From positions 64,478,029-64,542,028 of the forward strand of contig OY997652.1 of the NCBI GenBank assembly GCA_963921795.1: a stretch of 64,000 nucleotides of DNA. The letters run 5' to 3'. Below the pieces are notes generated by a model. It searched no databases. It was not told the origin of the DNA and saw only the letters and a program-made list of their open reading frames with translations. Origin of the DNA: Nannobrachium achirus (Eukaryota; Chordata; Actinopteri; Myctophiformes; Myctophidae). Below are positions 31,488 through 42,789 of this stretch, piece by piece (position 1 is the first letter of the stretch; every line of letters begins with the position of its first letter). Position numbers and translations under genes: made by a program.

Positions 31488-31734
31488 AAGTATGCGTGTG
31501 CGTGTGCACGTGCACGTGCGTGGTGGGGGGGGAGTGTTCCGAAAAGCTACGTTATTATGTACGATTTGCCTCCCCCCCACCACCGCTATTTGTGTTGACA
31601 ACAGAGAGAGATTTAAATAACGAAATGAACTATTACTTAAATGTGATCGTGAATCCGTTAGAGTGGATCACCTACCGCCACCTTCTGGTATTGTGTTGAA
31701 CTGCCGCGCTCATGAACCTAACCCACTTTAAAAG

Positions 31735-31885
31735 CACAAAGTTGTGCTTACTGTTATTATGTTGAAGCCACATTATCCTTACTTCCTTTATGTGTAATGA
31801 ACTAATATTATTTGCCAAACCTCCCACGCAGATATCCTGTTTACTCCCTCAATGCTTTTAGAATGACTCGACTCTTTTGTTTCTT
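31735..31885 (+). repeat. Direct repeat, left copy of a 2.1 kb-spaced pair
   Basis: ATTATGTTGAAGCCACATTA and ATATTATTTGCCAAACC recur at 33840-33985 in the same orientation and order. The repeat class is unknown. Confidence 0.75.
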
Positions 31886-31889
31886 TCGA

Positions 31890-32450
31890 TGCTGCTCCTG
31901 CTTTCACTTAACCCTGTAAGGCCCGAATACATTTTTACTTGCCCAACAACATTATAATAAGATGGTTTTATAGGAGTCCTAATCAGAGAAAAAAAATATG
32001 TTTCTTTTTTTTTCATGTATTTATTTTATGTATTTAATTTTAATGTTTTTGTAAAGTTTTATAGCCATCCCACCACTAAACACGGCAGCCAAATTGCTGT
32101 TATCAGATGGGTGGGCACACAAGATTTTCAAGTGGGCCGCTAAAACAGAAAAGGTTTGGGAAACGCTGGTTCTATATAGAGCTGGTTTTGTCATTTGTCC
32201 TTTTCCATTTCAGGTTAAACACTACGGTCTAAAAGAAAAAGGAAAAACATGGCACGCTAATCAGCATGTAATCAAGTTAATAATGGTTGTGTGTTAGATT
32301 CAGAGTGTGGCCTGCAGAGCCCTGGCTGTGTGCCCAGTGTGCAAGCATAGACAGTGTTGACACACCCCATCATTAATGTGATTAGCTGCAGGGATGTTGC
32401 TTACAGTGCACTGCAAGTGGCTGTGTCCACACAATAAAATATGTGGACAC
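31890..32450. other. No gene recognised
   Basis: AT-rich; no exon or RNA gene seen. Confidence 0.35.
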
Positions 32451-32453
32451 CTA

Positions 32454-33676
32454 TTAAAGGAATAGTTCACCCCCAAAATGACTTTTTTTTTCTCTATCTA
32501 TTACTTACTCCACGGAGACTTGAGTTCAGTAATATTTTTTTTTCTCGCATTGTTAACTCATACAGTGCCATCCGGCCACAAGGGGTGCTAGAGTGCCAGA
32601 CATTTCTCCATTGACCTTCTTTATAGCTTTCGTCGACCCTCTCCCAACTGGCCTGTGTTTTCACTCCGGTCAATCCTATGGGTGTCCAGAGGAGGAAGCT
32701 AGCTGACACGTAGCCAAAATGCTAACCCATTTAGAAGCCCGATCTAAAGCTATTTCAGCCGCAAAAAACTTTCTCTTTGGGTCTGGGGACACAATCCGGA
32801 GAAAATCCTGTCTAAAGATGTGATTTATTATTGGAGTGGGCGGCGCGATTCGGCCGTTAGCGCGAATACGGCCCGTGGATGGCCGAGTCTAAGTCCCGGC
32901 CAAGGATGGACGTCTAGACCGGGGCTTCGTTGAGGCCTACGATAAAATAATTCATTTTATTAAATATCCCGGACATGTTCGGGATAGGCACCCTGGAATA
33001 CGTCGCGCCGCCTACAATGAACATTTGGTGAACATTGGGGGGGGTCTAAACTTTATTTTAAACCATTTTCAATGGAATAAATCGTCGGAGCATCTAGCGT
33101 CTCTCGTTGGTGAGCGCTGGGCGAGCCGGGACCACCCACGTTGCTCCAAGCAGCTCGGGGTAAGTAAAATAGCAAATAAAAAATTGTTTTTGATCCCGAA
33201 TATCCCAGGCACTAAAAGGGTTAAGATACAAATGTCATCACGTTCGTGCCTGACATGAATATGACCCGGATGGACTTAGCTTCCATTAATGTTAGAAGCA
33301 CATTTTTCGGCCTTTTAGCCGTGAATAAAGGTTGTTCTCTTCCATAAAAGCGTAGATCAGAGAAAAAGAGCTTCAAAGTTTGCATGATGCGTTGGATTCA
33401 ATGGAGAAAATTGGCGGTGCGATACTCTCAACGTCTAACGTAAACAAACCGTGGCCCACAACGGCCCAATGTTACGGTAAGGCCCAACAATGTTAATGTA
33501 AAAACAGTGCCGGTCCCGGACTAGTCCGGGAAAGGCACATCGGATTGCGGAGGCCATTCCCGAAGTAGTCTGGGATAGGCATAACAATGTGACGAAAACT
33601 ATTATTGTACTCAAGTCCCCATGGGATGAGTAATAGATAGACAAAAAGTATTTTGGGGGGTGAACTATTCCTTTAA
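32454..33676. mobile_element. 1.2 kb TTAA-flanked MITE (AGTTCACCCCCAAAATGAC family)
   Basis: Starts TTAAAGGAATAGTTCACCC and ends GGTGAACTATTCCTTTAA. Inner inverted segments include CTCAAGTCCCCATGG-type text. The interior GC-rich part (32835-33020) contains several small CGGCC/GGCCG palindromes. Shorter relatives lie at 30680-31132, 42927-43247 and 48891 onward. No transposase is seen. Confidence 0.8.
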
Positions 33677-33839
33677 GACATACCCCAAATTGGGAAACAT
33701 AAAAATAAAATAAAATAAAACACTGTGGACACAGCCCCTTAGGTCAGCCTTTTGTAGCCTGCCATGTTTCCTTTTTTACCCTGCTGTAATATAATAACCT
33801 GAACTGGGAAAACACAATCCGTTTCACACCCCTTATAGT

Positions 33840-33985
33840 AAAACCCAAAGTTGTACTTACTGTATTATGTTGAAGCCACATTACCCTCCCTTCCTCTAGG
33901 TGTATAAACTCATATTATTTGCCAAACCGTCCCCCCACCCTTCAGAGTCCTGTTAATACTTTCGGAATTACTCTTGTTTTGACTC
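33840..33985 (+). repeat. Direct repeat, right copy
   Basis: Partner of 31735-31885. Identity is clearly partial, with short indels. Confidence 0.75.
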
Positions 33986-34343
33986 CGCTCCAGCTTGTTT
34001 TCCGGGTTTCCAGCAGCTGGCGGATGATAAAGGGGTGAAATCACACGCCCTAATCATTTCCAGTTCTCCCCTCTCATTACAGTGCATCAGCAGCAACGGC
34101 CCTAATCGATCGCCCCAGGTTCCCCGAACCCCTCCATCTTTCGCACAGTGTATCTCCTTAATCGCCTCAGCCTCGGCTACCGTTCCTCTCTGCTCTCCCT
34201 TACGGCTGGGAAACACACGCCGTAACGCACAGAAAAATGAACGGGTTCTTCGGAGTGATGTGCCATGAAAGAACCATCATTTCACACCACCGTTCTTTAA
34301 AGATAAGCTCATTTTCATGGTTCTGTAAAGAACATTTAACAAC
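33986..34343. other. No gene recognised
   Basis: Mixed-composition sequence with two chance ORFs on opposite strands over the same bases. Confidence 0.35.
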
Positions 34344-34715
34344 TTAAGCCATTTAGGCCTAGAACTATTTAATGCTTTAACTATTGAAAAATAGCAGATA
34401 TACAAGTGCGGCACTCGGTGCCACGCTGCGAGCTTGTAGATCGGATATTTTTTGAAAAATCATGATTTGTCTTTGAATATATCTATTTAAAAGTGAACAT
34501 TTGTAACTCAAATATTTGCTTCTGGGTAGTCCCTGGAAAAACATATTTTGAGATGGGGGTTCGTGGCCAAATACCTGTAATTTAGAAAAATGTTTGAGAA
34601 CAGTTTAGGAAGGATTTAGAAGTCGGATCAAATTTCGGGTCAAAGATAATCAAAGACTTGCACACATTTTCACAATTTTTCAAAAATAGCAGATCTACAA
34701 GCTTGCAGCCGAGCA
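34344..34715. mobile_element. Truncated twin-hairpin MITE, TTAA form
   Basis: Left end TTAAGCCATTTAGGCCTAG. The hairpin at 34392-34447 has a shortened left arm. The right hairpin breaks off after TAGCAGATCTACAAGCTTGC near 34707. Confidence 0.7.
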
Positions 34716-35237
34716 TATGTAAACACAGTGATTCCTGGCAAACACATGGACATTCGAGAACCGTTATTCTTCTGTGTACGGATGGACTCCCTCCTTTCTC
34801 CTATACTGACTCCCAGCAGCCTGCCTCTAAAATACCTTTCCCAGTTTCCCCGTCTCTGTTGCCTTGCTTTTTCCCATTCCCACAGTCCCCATTTCTTTGC
34901 CCTTCGATTCCTCAAAGCCTTATTTATACTTCGTCGTATGACGGTTTCGCATGTTCAAAATGAACCGATCTAGCGAGCACACTACACACGGAGCTCGGTA
35001 GAGCAGCTGTTTGCGTACGATGGATTATAAATTGCGCACTCCTCCTGGCGCAGAACTAACTGTTTTCATTTCTTCTCTCGGTGAAGTACTATAGATTGTT
35101 TTGCTGAATCTTGATACTGTGTTTTAATGTTCTTGTCGACATTTAATAAACATTCACATTTTATAAGTGGGAGGTGTGTGTTTGTTTGTTTCATGTGCTC
35201 TTCTACTCTGTCCATGTTTGTATTGGATGATGACGAC
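34716..35237. other. No gene recognised
   Basis: C/T-rich then AT-rich sequence; nothing supportable. Confidence 0.35.
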
Positions 35238-36593
35238 AGTTACTAGGGCCCAAGGTGGAGGAGGGGCCTTAAAGGAGCTATAGTCTAGCCTGACACTCAG
35301 CCTGAATTGACATTTAGTTTCACTCCATTATTCAGTCTTAAATTGCTTCCAACTGCAGCAGTTTCTGGAATGGGCGTTGCCAAAGAGGCAGTCTTCTGCG
35401 ATTGGTTCACCGTCTGACCAACACAACAGTAGCAAAGCAGATGACATAGTGTTGTTATGTGTGGCTGGCTAGTGCTACTTGCTAACCAAAGAAACACCAG
35501 GAATAGGAGCACAACGAATTAGTAATCAAACACAACATAACATGTCTGCTACTGATGTTTCATAGATGTTTCTAGATACTGATTTATTTCATAGCATTTT
35601 ACCGCATTTTACCGCGACACGATGTGTGCGGTCCCGTCCGGCGGCGGCGAATTGCACAGGAGTTCTGGGAAAACCCCACCCACGCTGATCACAAGACGTT
35701 GATTCACTACGCTGATTCGCCGTACGGATTTCCAAACAAGGAAAACCTCTTCAATGAGAGCAACACCAGACTCCCTGAATCGCCAAAACAACATTTTAAA
35801 GGGGTGTGGCTAGCGATTCAGGGTCTGAACCAAGGACGCTAAAATAAAAAATTATGTTGAAAATATTTTATAAAAAAGATTAAGCTTCGTATGTGTTTCA
35901 ATTAAAAAATGACCACAAAAAGCGTAAAATAATGATAAAATAATCATTTTGGCCATTGTCAGACTGACTTTGTTTACATCCCTCTTCTATTCTTTTAAAT
36001 GGGTCGATAAGGGATGTGGCCAAAATGATTATTTCATCATTATTTTATGCTCTTTGTGGTTTCAATAGAAACTCATACATGTATATGAAGCTTAATCTTT
36101 TTTTATAAAATATTTTCTAAACATTATTTTTAAATTTTAGTGTCCGTTTTTCAAGAAAATGTTTAGCTATTGAAGAATAGCACATATACAAGCTCACAGC
36201 GCGGCACTGAGTGCCCGCTGCGAGCTTGTAGATCTGCTATTTTTGAAAAGTTGTGAAAATGTGTGCAAATCTTGGCTTCTGGGTCCCTGGAACTAAATAT
36301 TTTGAGATCGGGGTCCGTGGCCAAATACATATAATTTTGGGGGTCCTCCACATGAAAAGGTTTGAGCACCGCTGACATAGAAACATACGTTTTTCAAAAA
36401 AACATTGAAATATTCAAAGACTTGCACAATGTTCATGTTTTTTTTTGTTTTTTTTAAAGAAGATTTACAAGCTCGCAGCACGGCACTCGGTGCTGCGCTG
36501 TGAGCTTGTATATCTGCTATTTTTCAATTGTTAAAGCACAAAATGTGAGTGAATCCTTGTACCCAGGGGCCAGAATTTGTTGCGACACCCCTG
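35238..36593. mobile_element. Twin-hairpin MITE split by a nested TTAA MITE
   Basis: The left fragment (AGTTACTAGGGCCCAAGG, 35239-35268) and the right part (hairpins 36178-36239 and about 36459-36519, end GTTGCGACACCCCTG) belong to one element. The nested MITE at 35269 to about 36163 starts TTAAAGGAGCTATAGTC. Its sibling is at 43709-43960. Confidence 0.7.
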
Positions 36594-36919
36594 CCCTGCC
36601 CCGTTGAAAGTGAATGTTAATTCCCTGCTGGGATTAACAGTGCCTTCTCCCCCTTCCATCGGCATGGCAAGACATAACACTGTCAACTCACCTCTGTGAA
36701 CAAAAGTTGTTTCTGATGGATCGCTGTCTCGGAAGGAAACAAGACACGGATCTGATGTCGAGGGAGCTGCATCTTCTGTTGTTCTATTCAGAGAACACTG
36801 AGACAAAATAGTGTCACTCAATCCTGTGTCTGAAACTGGCAGGTTGTGAAGCTCATATCATATCGTTGCATGCCGGACAGAAACCTTATCTATATTGTAT
36901 AAGTTTTTCCCCCCTTAAA
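36594..36919. other. No gene recognised
   Basis: A chance minus-strand ORF spans much of it, with no recognisable domain. Confidence 0.35.
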
Positions 36920-36924
36920 CCATG

Positions 36925-37313
36925 TTAGACTCCCTAATCGGGAGATAAGCGATCACCACGTCGCATACACAAGGTGTGTGCAAGTTGTTCAAGTGCAGCT
37001 AAACTTGGCATGTTAGTAAACGTGCCACAATTAGCAATAATGCATTGCACCTGTGCAGCTGACCTGCGGAACCTGGGTATATACCATTCTGTCAAGATGG
37101 GGAGAATACAATTGTGGAGAATATAGTTAGAATTCCTTGTTAAAGTGACCATTTTGTAAGATTTTGCATTTTTTGTTATTTTACTGTAATTTAACAACAT
37201 AATAATATAGACAAAGAGACATTTATGGATTTATATTTAAAAGTAACTTTTATTTTCTCCCCTGGACCCAGGGTATGGCAGCTGCATACCCCTGCCATAC
37301 CCCTTTGACGCCC
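36925..37313 (+). repeat. Dispersed repeat (GTAAACGTGCCACAATTA family), copy 1
   Basis: Shares GTTCAAGTGCAGCTAAACTT, GTGCCACAATTAGCAATAAT and CTGACCTGCGGAACCTGGG with 43440-44131 and 48218-48540. It ends CCAGGGTATGGCAGCTGCAT and GACGCCCCTG, an end shared with the copy at 44131. The GACGCCCCTG terminus resembles the CAGGGGCGTC hAT end. Confidence 0.7.
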
Positions 37314-37624
37314 CTGTTTTTACCCCTAATCGGCGTCACCTGTTTCTCTGATCATTTCAGCCATCTCTCCTCCCAGGGTCAACATATACATCATCACTCA
37401 ACTCTATTATACATGCAGTACACATTCAGATAAAATACACTGCATTTTGGGAGCCACTGTCAAGAATCTGCATTATTTTCCCATGAAATGGCTGTTGTGT
37501 TACCCCGAGTAACCTGCTGGAAGCAATTCTGTTTGCAGTGTATAGCCTAATGCATACAAACTGACGTCAAAGCTGTGTATACAGTACATGCCGATGATAA
37601 GTGTGTCCTTGAGTAGCCTGTGTG

Positions 37625-37656
<32 letters not shown>

Positions 37657-37670
37657 TGCGTGCGTGTGCG

Positions 37671-37857
37671 CAGGGGTGTCGCACCAAATTCTGGGCCTGG
37701 GTACACAGATTCACTGCTGGCCTTCATCTACAAGCTCACTGTGAGCTTGTATATCTGCTATTTTTCGATAGCTAAAGTATAATATAATTAAGGCCCCTCC
37801 ACCTTGGGCCCTAGTAACTCAGTCCCCCCCCACACTCAGTCCCCCCCTTGTGACGCC

Positions 37858-37861
<4 letters not shown>
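37671..37861. mobile_element. 191-bp deletion derivative of the CAGGGG MITE
   Basis: CAGGGGTGTCGCACCAAATT start, one hairpin half-pair (37726-37760) and TTGTGACGCCCCTG end. It sits between (GCGT)n at 37638-37670 and (GT)n at 37862-37931, apparently inserted in a microsatellite, so no unambiguous TSD can be read. Confidence 0.8.
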
Positions 37862-37954
<93 letters not shown>

Positions 37955-37955
37955 A
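37862..37955 (+). repeat. (GT)n(GA)n microsatellite
   Basis: About 35 GT units then about 12 GA units. Confidence 0.95.
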
Positions 37956-38060
37956 CATCTGGTCTGTATTGTCAGCGACCTCACTATTAGCACAGTAATG
38001 TCACCCAGAATGTCACCCTTGATGCCGCAGTTATGCATCAAACATGAGACCTTCAGTAGC

Positions 38061-38240
<180 letters not shown>

Positions 38241-38344
38241 CCATCCATGTACTGTATGCTGGGTGTGTACCTTTGGTTCTCTTCTGGGTGCTGCTTTCAT
38301 TTGAGACCACAGAGACGGCTTATAGGGGTTACAGTTAATTAAAC

Positions 38345-38346
<2 letters not shown>

Positions 38347-38429
<83 letters not shown>

Positions 38430-38432
38430 AGG

Positions 38433-38465
<33 letters not shown>
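38347..38465 (+). repeat. (TG)n(CGTG)n(TAGA)n compound microsatellite
   Basis: TG units, then about 13 CGTG units, then about 8 GATA units. Confidence 0.95.
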
Positions 38466-38625
38466 CAGGGTTTCTCAAAGTGGGTTAGTCCAGAGGTGCC
38501 TCAGATTACTTTGATAATATATGCATCAAAATCACTTCAGTTTAACCACTTAGACTCTCTTGGTAAAACAGACCTGATTTGCACTGTACTTGAGTTATTT
38601 TTTCCTTCTACCTCAACTCTCTTCA

Positions 38626-38662
38626 CAGATCTACAAGCTCTTGTAAGCTTGCAGATCGGCTA
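38626..38662. repeat. Solitary hairpin-family unit
   Basis: CAGATCTACAAGCTC faces its complement GTAAGCTTGCAGATCGGCTA. It is followed by CCCCCAGAATAGGGATGCTG, text that also follows a degraded hairpin remnant near 11620-11665, so it is part of a different host repeat from the twin-hairpin MITE. Confidence 0.65.
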
Positions 38663-39004
38663 TCTTTGGTGAACCTTCCCCCAGAATAGGGATGCTGGGG
38701 GTTCAAGTGGTTAACCCATTTAGGCCTAACCTATAGAATAGGGCTAAATCAGAAATTAGCCTACAAAACAAATATGTTGCTACATACTGTACATGTACTG
38801 TAAGCCCCTCCCAAACAGCAAAATGTGTTCCCGGCCTGAATCGTCAACTATAAAAATCTGTTCTAATGGAAACACATATGTCTCTGTGACATATCATATC
38901 TCAGGTGAAGAGATGCATATTACGCAGTGTAATATACATGAAAGGTGTAATAAAAAAATAAAAAAATCATAGACATGTACCAATTAAAACTGTTCTATGT
39001 CACT

Positions 39005-39625
39005 AATAAGTAAGGGATAATGAATGGCTCCGCGGTGAATGACGACAGATAACTGACCGATGGACTGATAACTCCCCGAGGTGCTAGCCGAGGGGAGTTA
39101 TCAGTCCGAAGGGAAGTTATCTGTCGTCATTCACCAAGGAGCCATTCATTATCCCGCTTATTACCCGGCTACTAAATAAAAGTAATAATTTGACTCAAAA
39201 CTAAAAACAAAACAAAGTATTTCCTTGTTAACAGACGGCTGGATGTGTTCCACAAGTGTTGCGCTGGGCGTCCTCCCAGCGCGACACGGTCGCCTTGGAA
39301 AACAAGGAAGTGCTGATTAGATAGAATCCATTTTCTGATACTACGTCCTCTATTTCTCGCTTAAAATATTTTTAAAAACATTCTTGAGATCAACGTTTAG
39401 TTGTAAATGTCGCTGTGTGGTTGTTTACATGGCTGACATGTTGGCTACAGCACAAGGTTCACGCAGTGCAACTTGACTGCAGCAGGTGCTCTGAGTCTTT
39501 GATTAGGCAGCGGTCTGTTATAGAGCGGAGCGATCTGTTATCGTGTGATAACAGACCTCTGATTTCAGTGCTCGACCAATCAGAATCAAGAATCCAAACA
39601 GGCCGGGTAATAATTCACTATAAGG
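39005..39625. mobile_element. DNA element with central palindrome, copy 1
   Basis: TAAGTAAGGGATAATGAATG and its inverted form CATTCATTATCCCGCTTATT enclose a 150-bp palindrome (GGGGAGTTATCAGTC and complement). TTGACTCAAAACTAAAAACA and ATCAGAATCAAG...GCCGGGTAATAA follow. A second copy is at 52231-52770. Confidence 0.7.
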
Positions 39626-40091
39626 TCTGCTCTGCGAGAAAGTAGTCCCCAGCTACAAGAAAGTAGTTCCCGGCCAGGCTGCAGAAACAACACACCTGTT
39701 ACTTGCAATCAAGTTCTCTAGTCTAGCTTCACAACACTGTGGAAAGAAATAACACTCCTGGGTTTGATATAAACTGATTAAAGGTGTGGCACATAGCACA
39801 GCAATTAAAGGGAAACCAGCCAATCAGAATCAAGGAATGGAAGGAACTAGCCGTTTTAGAATGACGGTTTCTCTACACCTGAGCCACTGCCATAAGGAAG
39901 TTTCCCCCGCATTTTCCCTCAAATCCATTGTGCCTACTGCGGCGTTTGTGCCGTATTTAGAAGCTCTGTCGACCTGGCGGTCGCTAAACGCCATTAGGGC
40001 GTTTTACTTGTTTATGCTTTCTTGTACGCCGGGGTCAGGGCACCACAGCCGAAAAAAAAAGAAAAAAGCCGGGAATCAGGATGTCAGAGGA
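39626..40091. other. No gene recognised
   Basis: A 111-codon ORF (39786-40121) crosses it but runs into the next repeat and has no domain I recognise. Confidence 0.35.
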
Positions 40092-40612
40092 TTAACCCAT
40101 TCAGAACATTACACATTATAGTGTATCATTATTTTATGCTTTAACTATTGAAAATAGCAGATATACAAGCTCACAGCGCGGCACCGAGTGCCGCGCTGCG
40201 AGCTTGTAGATCTGCTATTTTTGAAAAATCGTGAACATTTGAATTTGGACCCGATTCTATAAGTGTCTTTTGAATACTTCTAAGGTTTTTTGAAAAACCT
40301 ATGTTTCTATGTCAACAATCTGGCCAGCCATCGTCAAAGAAAAGGTCCTTTTCACTTAACTGGAGCTCAGTTAGTCTGTTCTTGAGAGACTACTATGTCA
40401 GTGTTCTCAAACCTTTTCATGTGAAGGACCCCCAATATGATGTATTTGGCGACGGACCCCCATCTCAAAATATTTAGTTCCAGGGACCACCCAGAAGCAA
40501 AATCTGAGTTCGCTTTGAAAATACATATATTCAAAGATTTGCACACATTTTCACGACTTTTTCAAAAAATAGCAGATCTACAAGCTCGCAGCGCGGCACT
40601 CGGTGCCTCGTC
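40092..40612. mobile_element. Twin-hairpin MITE, TTAA form, truncated
   Basis: Left end TTAACCCATTCAGAAC. The first hairpin (40155-40217) is a 63-bp, nearly perfect palindrome. The second hairpin stops after its left arm and loop (from 40569), where a short spacer leads to the next element. Confidence 0.75.
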
Positions 40613-40626
40613 CCGGAGGTGCTGCA

Positions 40627-41208
40627 CAGGGGCGTCACAAGGGGGGGGGGGGGGGGGGGGGGGGGGTGACTAGGGCCCAAGGTGGAGGGGCCTTCATTAT
40701 TTTATACTTTAGCTATCGAAAAATAGCAGATATACAAGCATGAGCTTGTAGATCTGCTATTTTCGAAAAGTCGTGAAGATGTGTGCAAATCCTTGAAAAT
40801 GTGTATTTTTTAAGTGAACATTTGTAACTCAAATATTGCTTCTGGGGGTTCCCGGAACTAAATATTTTGAGATGGGGGTCCATGGCCAAATACATATCAT
40901 GTTGGGGGTCCTTGAGCACCACTGACATAGAAACATAGGTTTTTCAAAAAACCTTAGAAGGATTTGAAATATCAAAGATGTGCACAAATGTTCACGATTA
41001 TTTTTAAAATAGCAGATCTATAAGCTCGCAGTGCGGCACTCGGTGCCGCACTGTGAGCTTGTATATCTGCTTTTTTCAATAGTTAAAGCACAAAATAATA
41101 CGTTCCCAGTCTAAATGGGTTAAACCTCCTCCCCCTATGAAGAACATTCGTGGGGGGCCCGCAGTGAATCCTTGTACCCAGGGCCCAGAATGTGGTGCGA
41201 CACCCCTG
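40627..41208. mobile_element. Twin-hairpin MITE, CAGGGG form, perfect 8-bp TSD
   Basis: Starts CAGGGGCGTCACAAGG plus 26 G and ends GGTGCGACACCCCTG. It is flanked by GTGCTGCA at 40619-40626 and 41209-41216. Hairpins lie at 40724-40759 and 41010-41071. The TSD sequence is part of the minisatellite unit that follows. Confidence 0.9.
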
Positions 41209-42499
41209 GTGCTGCAGACAGTCACACTGCACTCACCACATATAGGCTCTAATGCAGCCTGGTGCTGCAGACAGTCACACTGCACTCACCACATATAGGC
41301 TCTAATGCAGCCTGGTGCTGCAGACAGTCACACTGCACTCACCACTTATAGGCTCTAATGCAGCCTGGTGCTGCAGACAGACAGTCACACTGCACTCACC
41401 ACATATAGGCTCTAATGCAGCCTGGTGCTGCAGACAGTCACACTGCACTCACCACATATAGGCTCTAATGCAGCCTGGTGCTGCAGACAGTCACACTGCA
41501 CTCACCACATATAGGCTCTAATGCAGCCTGGTGGTGCAGACAGTCACACTGCACTCACCACATATAGGCTCTAATGCAGCCTGGTGCTGCAGACAGTCAC
41601 ACTGCACTCACCACATATAGGCTCTAATGCAGCCTGGTGCTGCAGACAGTCACACTGCACTCACCACATATAGGCTCTAATGCAGCCTGGTGCTGCAGAC
41701 AGTCACACTGCACGCACCACATATAGGCTCTAATGCAGCCTGGTGCTGCAGACAGTCACACTGCACTCACCACATATAGGCTCTAATGCAGCCTGGTGCT
41801 GCAGACAGTCACACTGCACTCACCACATATAGGCTCTAATGCAGCCTGGTGCTGCAGACAGTCACACTGCACTCACCACATATAGGCTCTAATGCAGCCT
41901 GGTGCTGCAGACAGTCACACTGCACTCACCACATATAGGCTCTAATGCAGCCTGGTGCTGCAGACAGTCACACTGCACTCACCACATATAGGCTCTAATG
42001 CAGCCTGGTGCTGCAGACAGTCACACTGCACGCACCACATATAGGCTCTAATGCAGCCTGGTGCTGCAGACAGTCACACTGCACGCACCACATATAGGCT
42101 CTAATGCAGCCTGGTGCTGCAGACAGTCACACTGCACGCACCACATATAGGCTCTAATGCAGCCTGGTGCTGCAGACAGTCACACTGCACTCACCACATA
42201 TAGGCTCTAATGCAGCCTGGTGCTGCAGACAGTCACACTGCACTCACCACATATAGGCTCTAATGCAGCCTGGTGCTGCAGACAGACAGTCACACTGCAC
42301 TCACCACATATAGGCTCTAATGCAACCTGGTGCTGCAGACAGACAGTCACACTGCACTCACCACATATAGGCTCTAATGCAGCCTGGTGCTGCAGACAGA
42401 CAGTCACACTGCACTCACCACATATAGGCTCTAATGCAGCCTGGTGCTGCAGACAGACAGTCACACTGCACTCACCACATATAGGCTCTAATGCAGCCT
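41208..42499 (+). repeat. 24-unit minisatellite, 53/57 bp
   Basis: Units GGTGCTGCAGACAGTCACAC...CTCTAATGCAGCCT. Nineteen units are 53 bp and five are 57 bp (extra ACAG), at 41367 and in the last four positions. Sequence identity between units is very high; the few variants are TCACC/GCACC, CACTTATA and GGTGGTGCAG. Confidence 0.95.
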
Positions 42500-42785
42500 G
42501 ACAGCGAGTCGCAGATTCGATTTACCGGGCCTGACGACCTTTGCTGAGTGTCACTCCCCTCTCCCCCTGTTTCAGGTCTATCTCAACTGTACTATCCAAA
42601 ATAAAGGTAGAAAAGCCCCCCAAAAAGACCGGACCCACTGAGCACTAGTCTAAAATGTGTCTAAAAGTGAAAGTTTTTTAGACGTCTAAGCTTAGATTAG
42701 ACGTGGATTAGTTGTTATTTCAACAGCTATATAGAAGGGACATCTATTAGACGCTATTTTAACGGCTATAGATGGTACTAGTAAG
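42500..42785. other. No feature recognised
   Basis: Contains imperfect repeats of TAGACG (about 42680-42790). No gene. Confidence 0.4.
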
Positions 42786-42789
42786 ACGC

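Noticed and set aside
41208-42499. CRISPR-like array
   Set aside because: Units are contiguous 53/57-bp tandem repeats without unique spacers, in a vertebrate genome. The same applies to 57481-58328.
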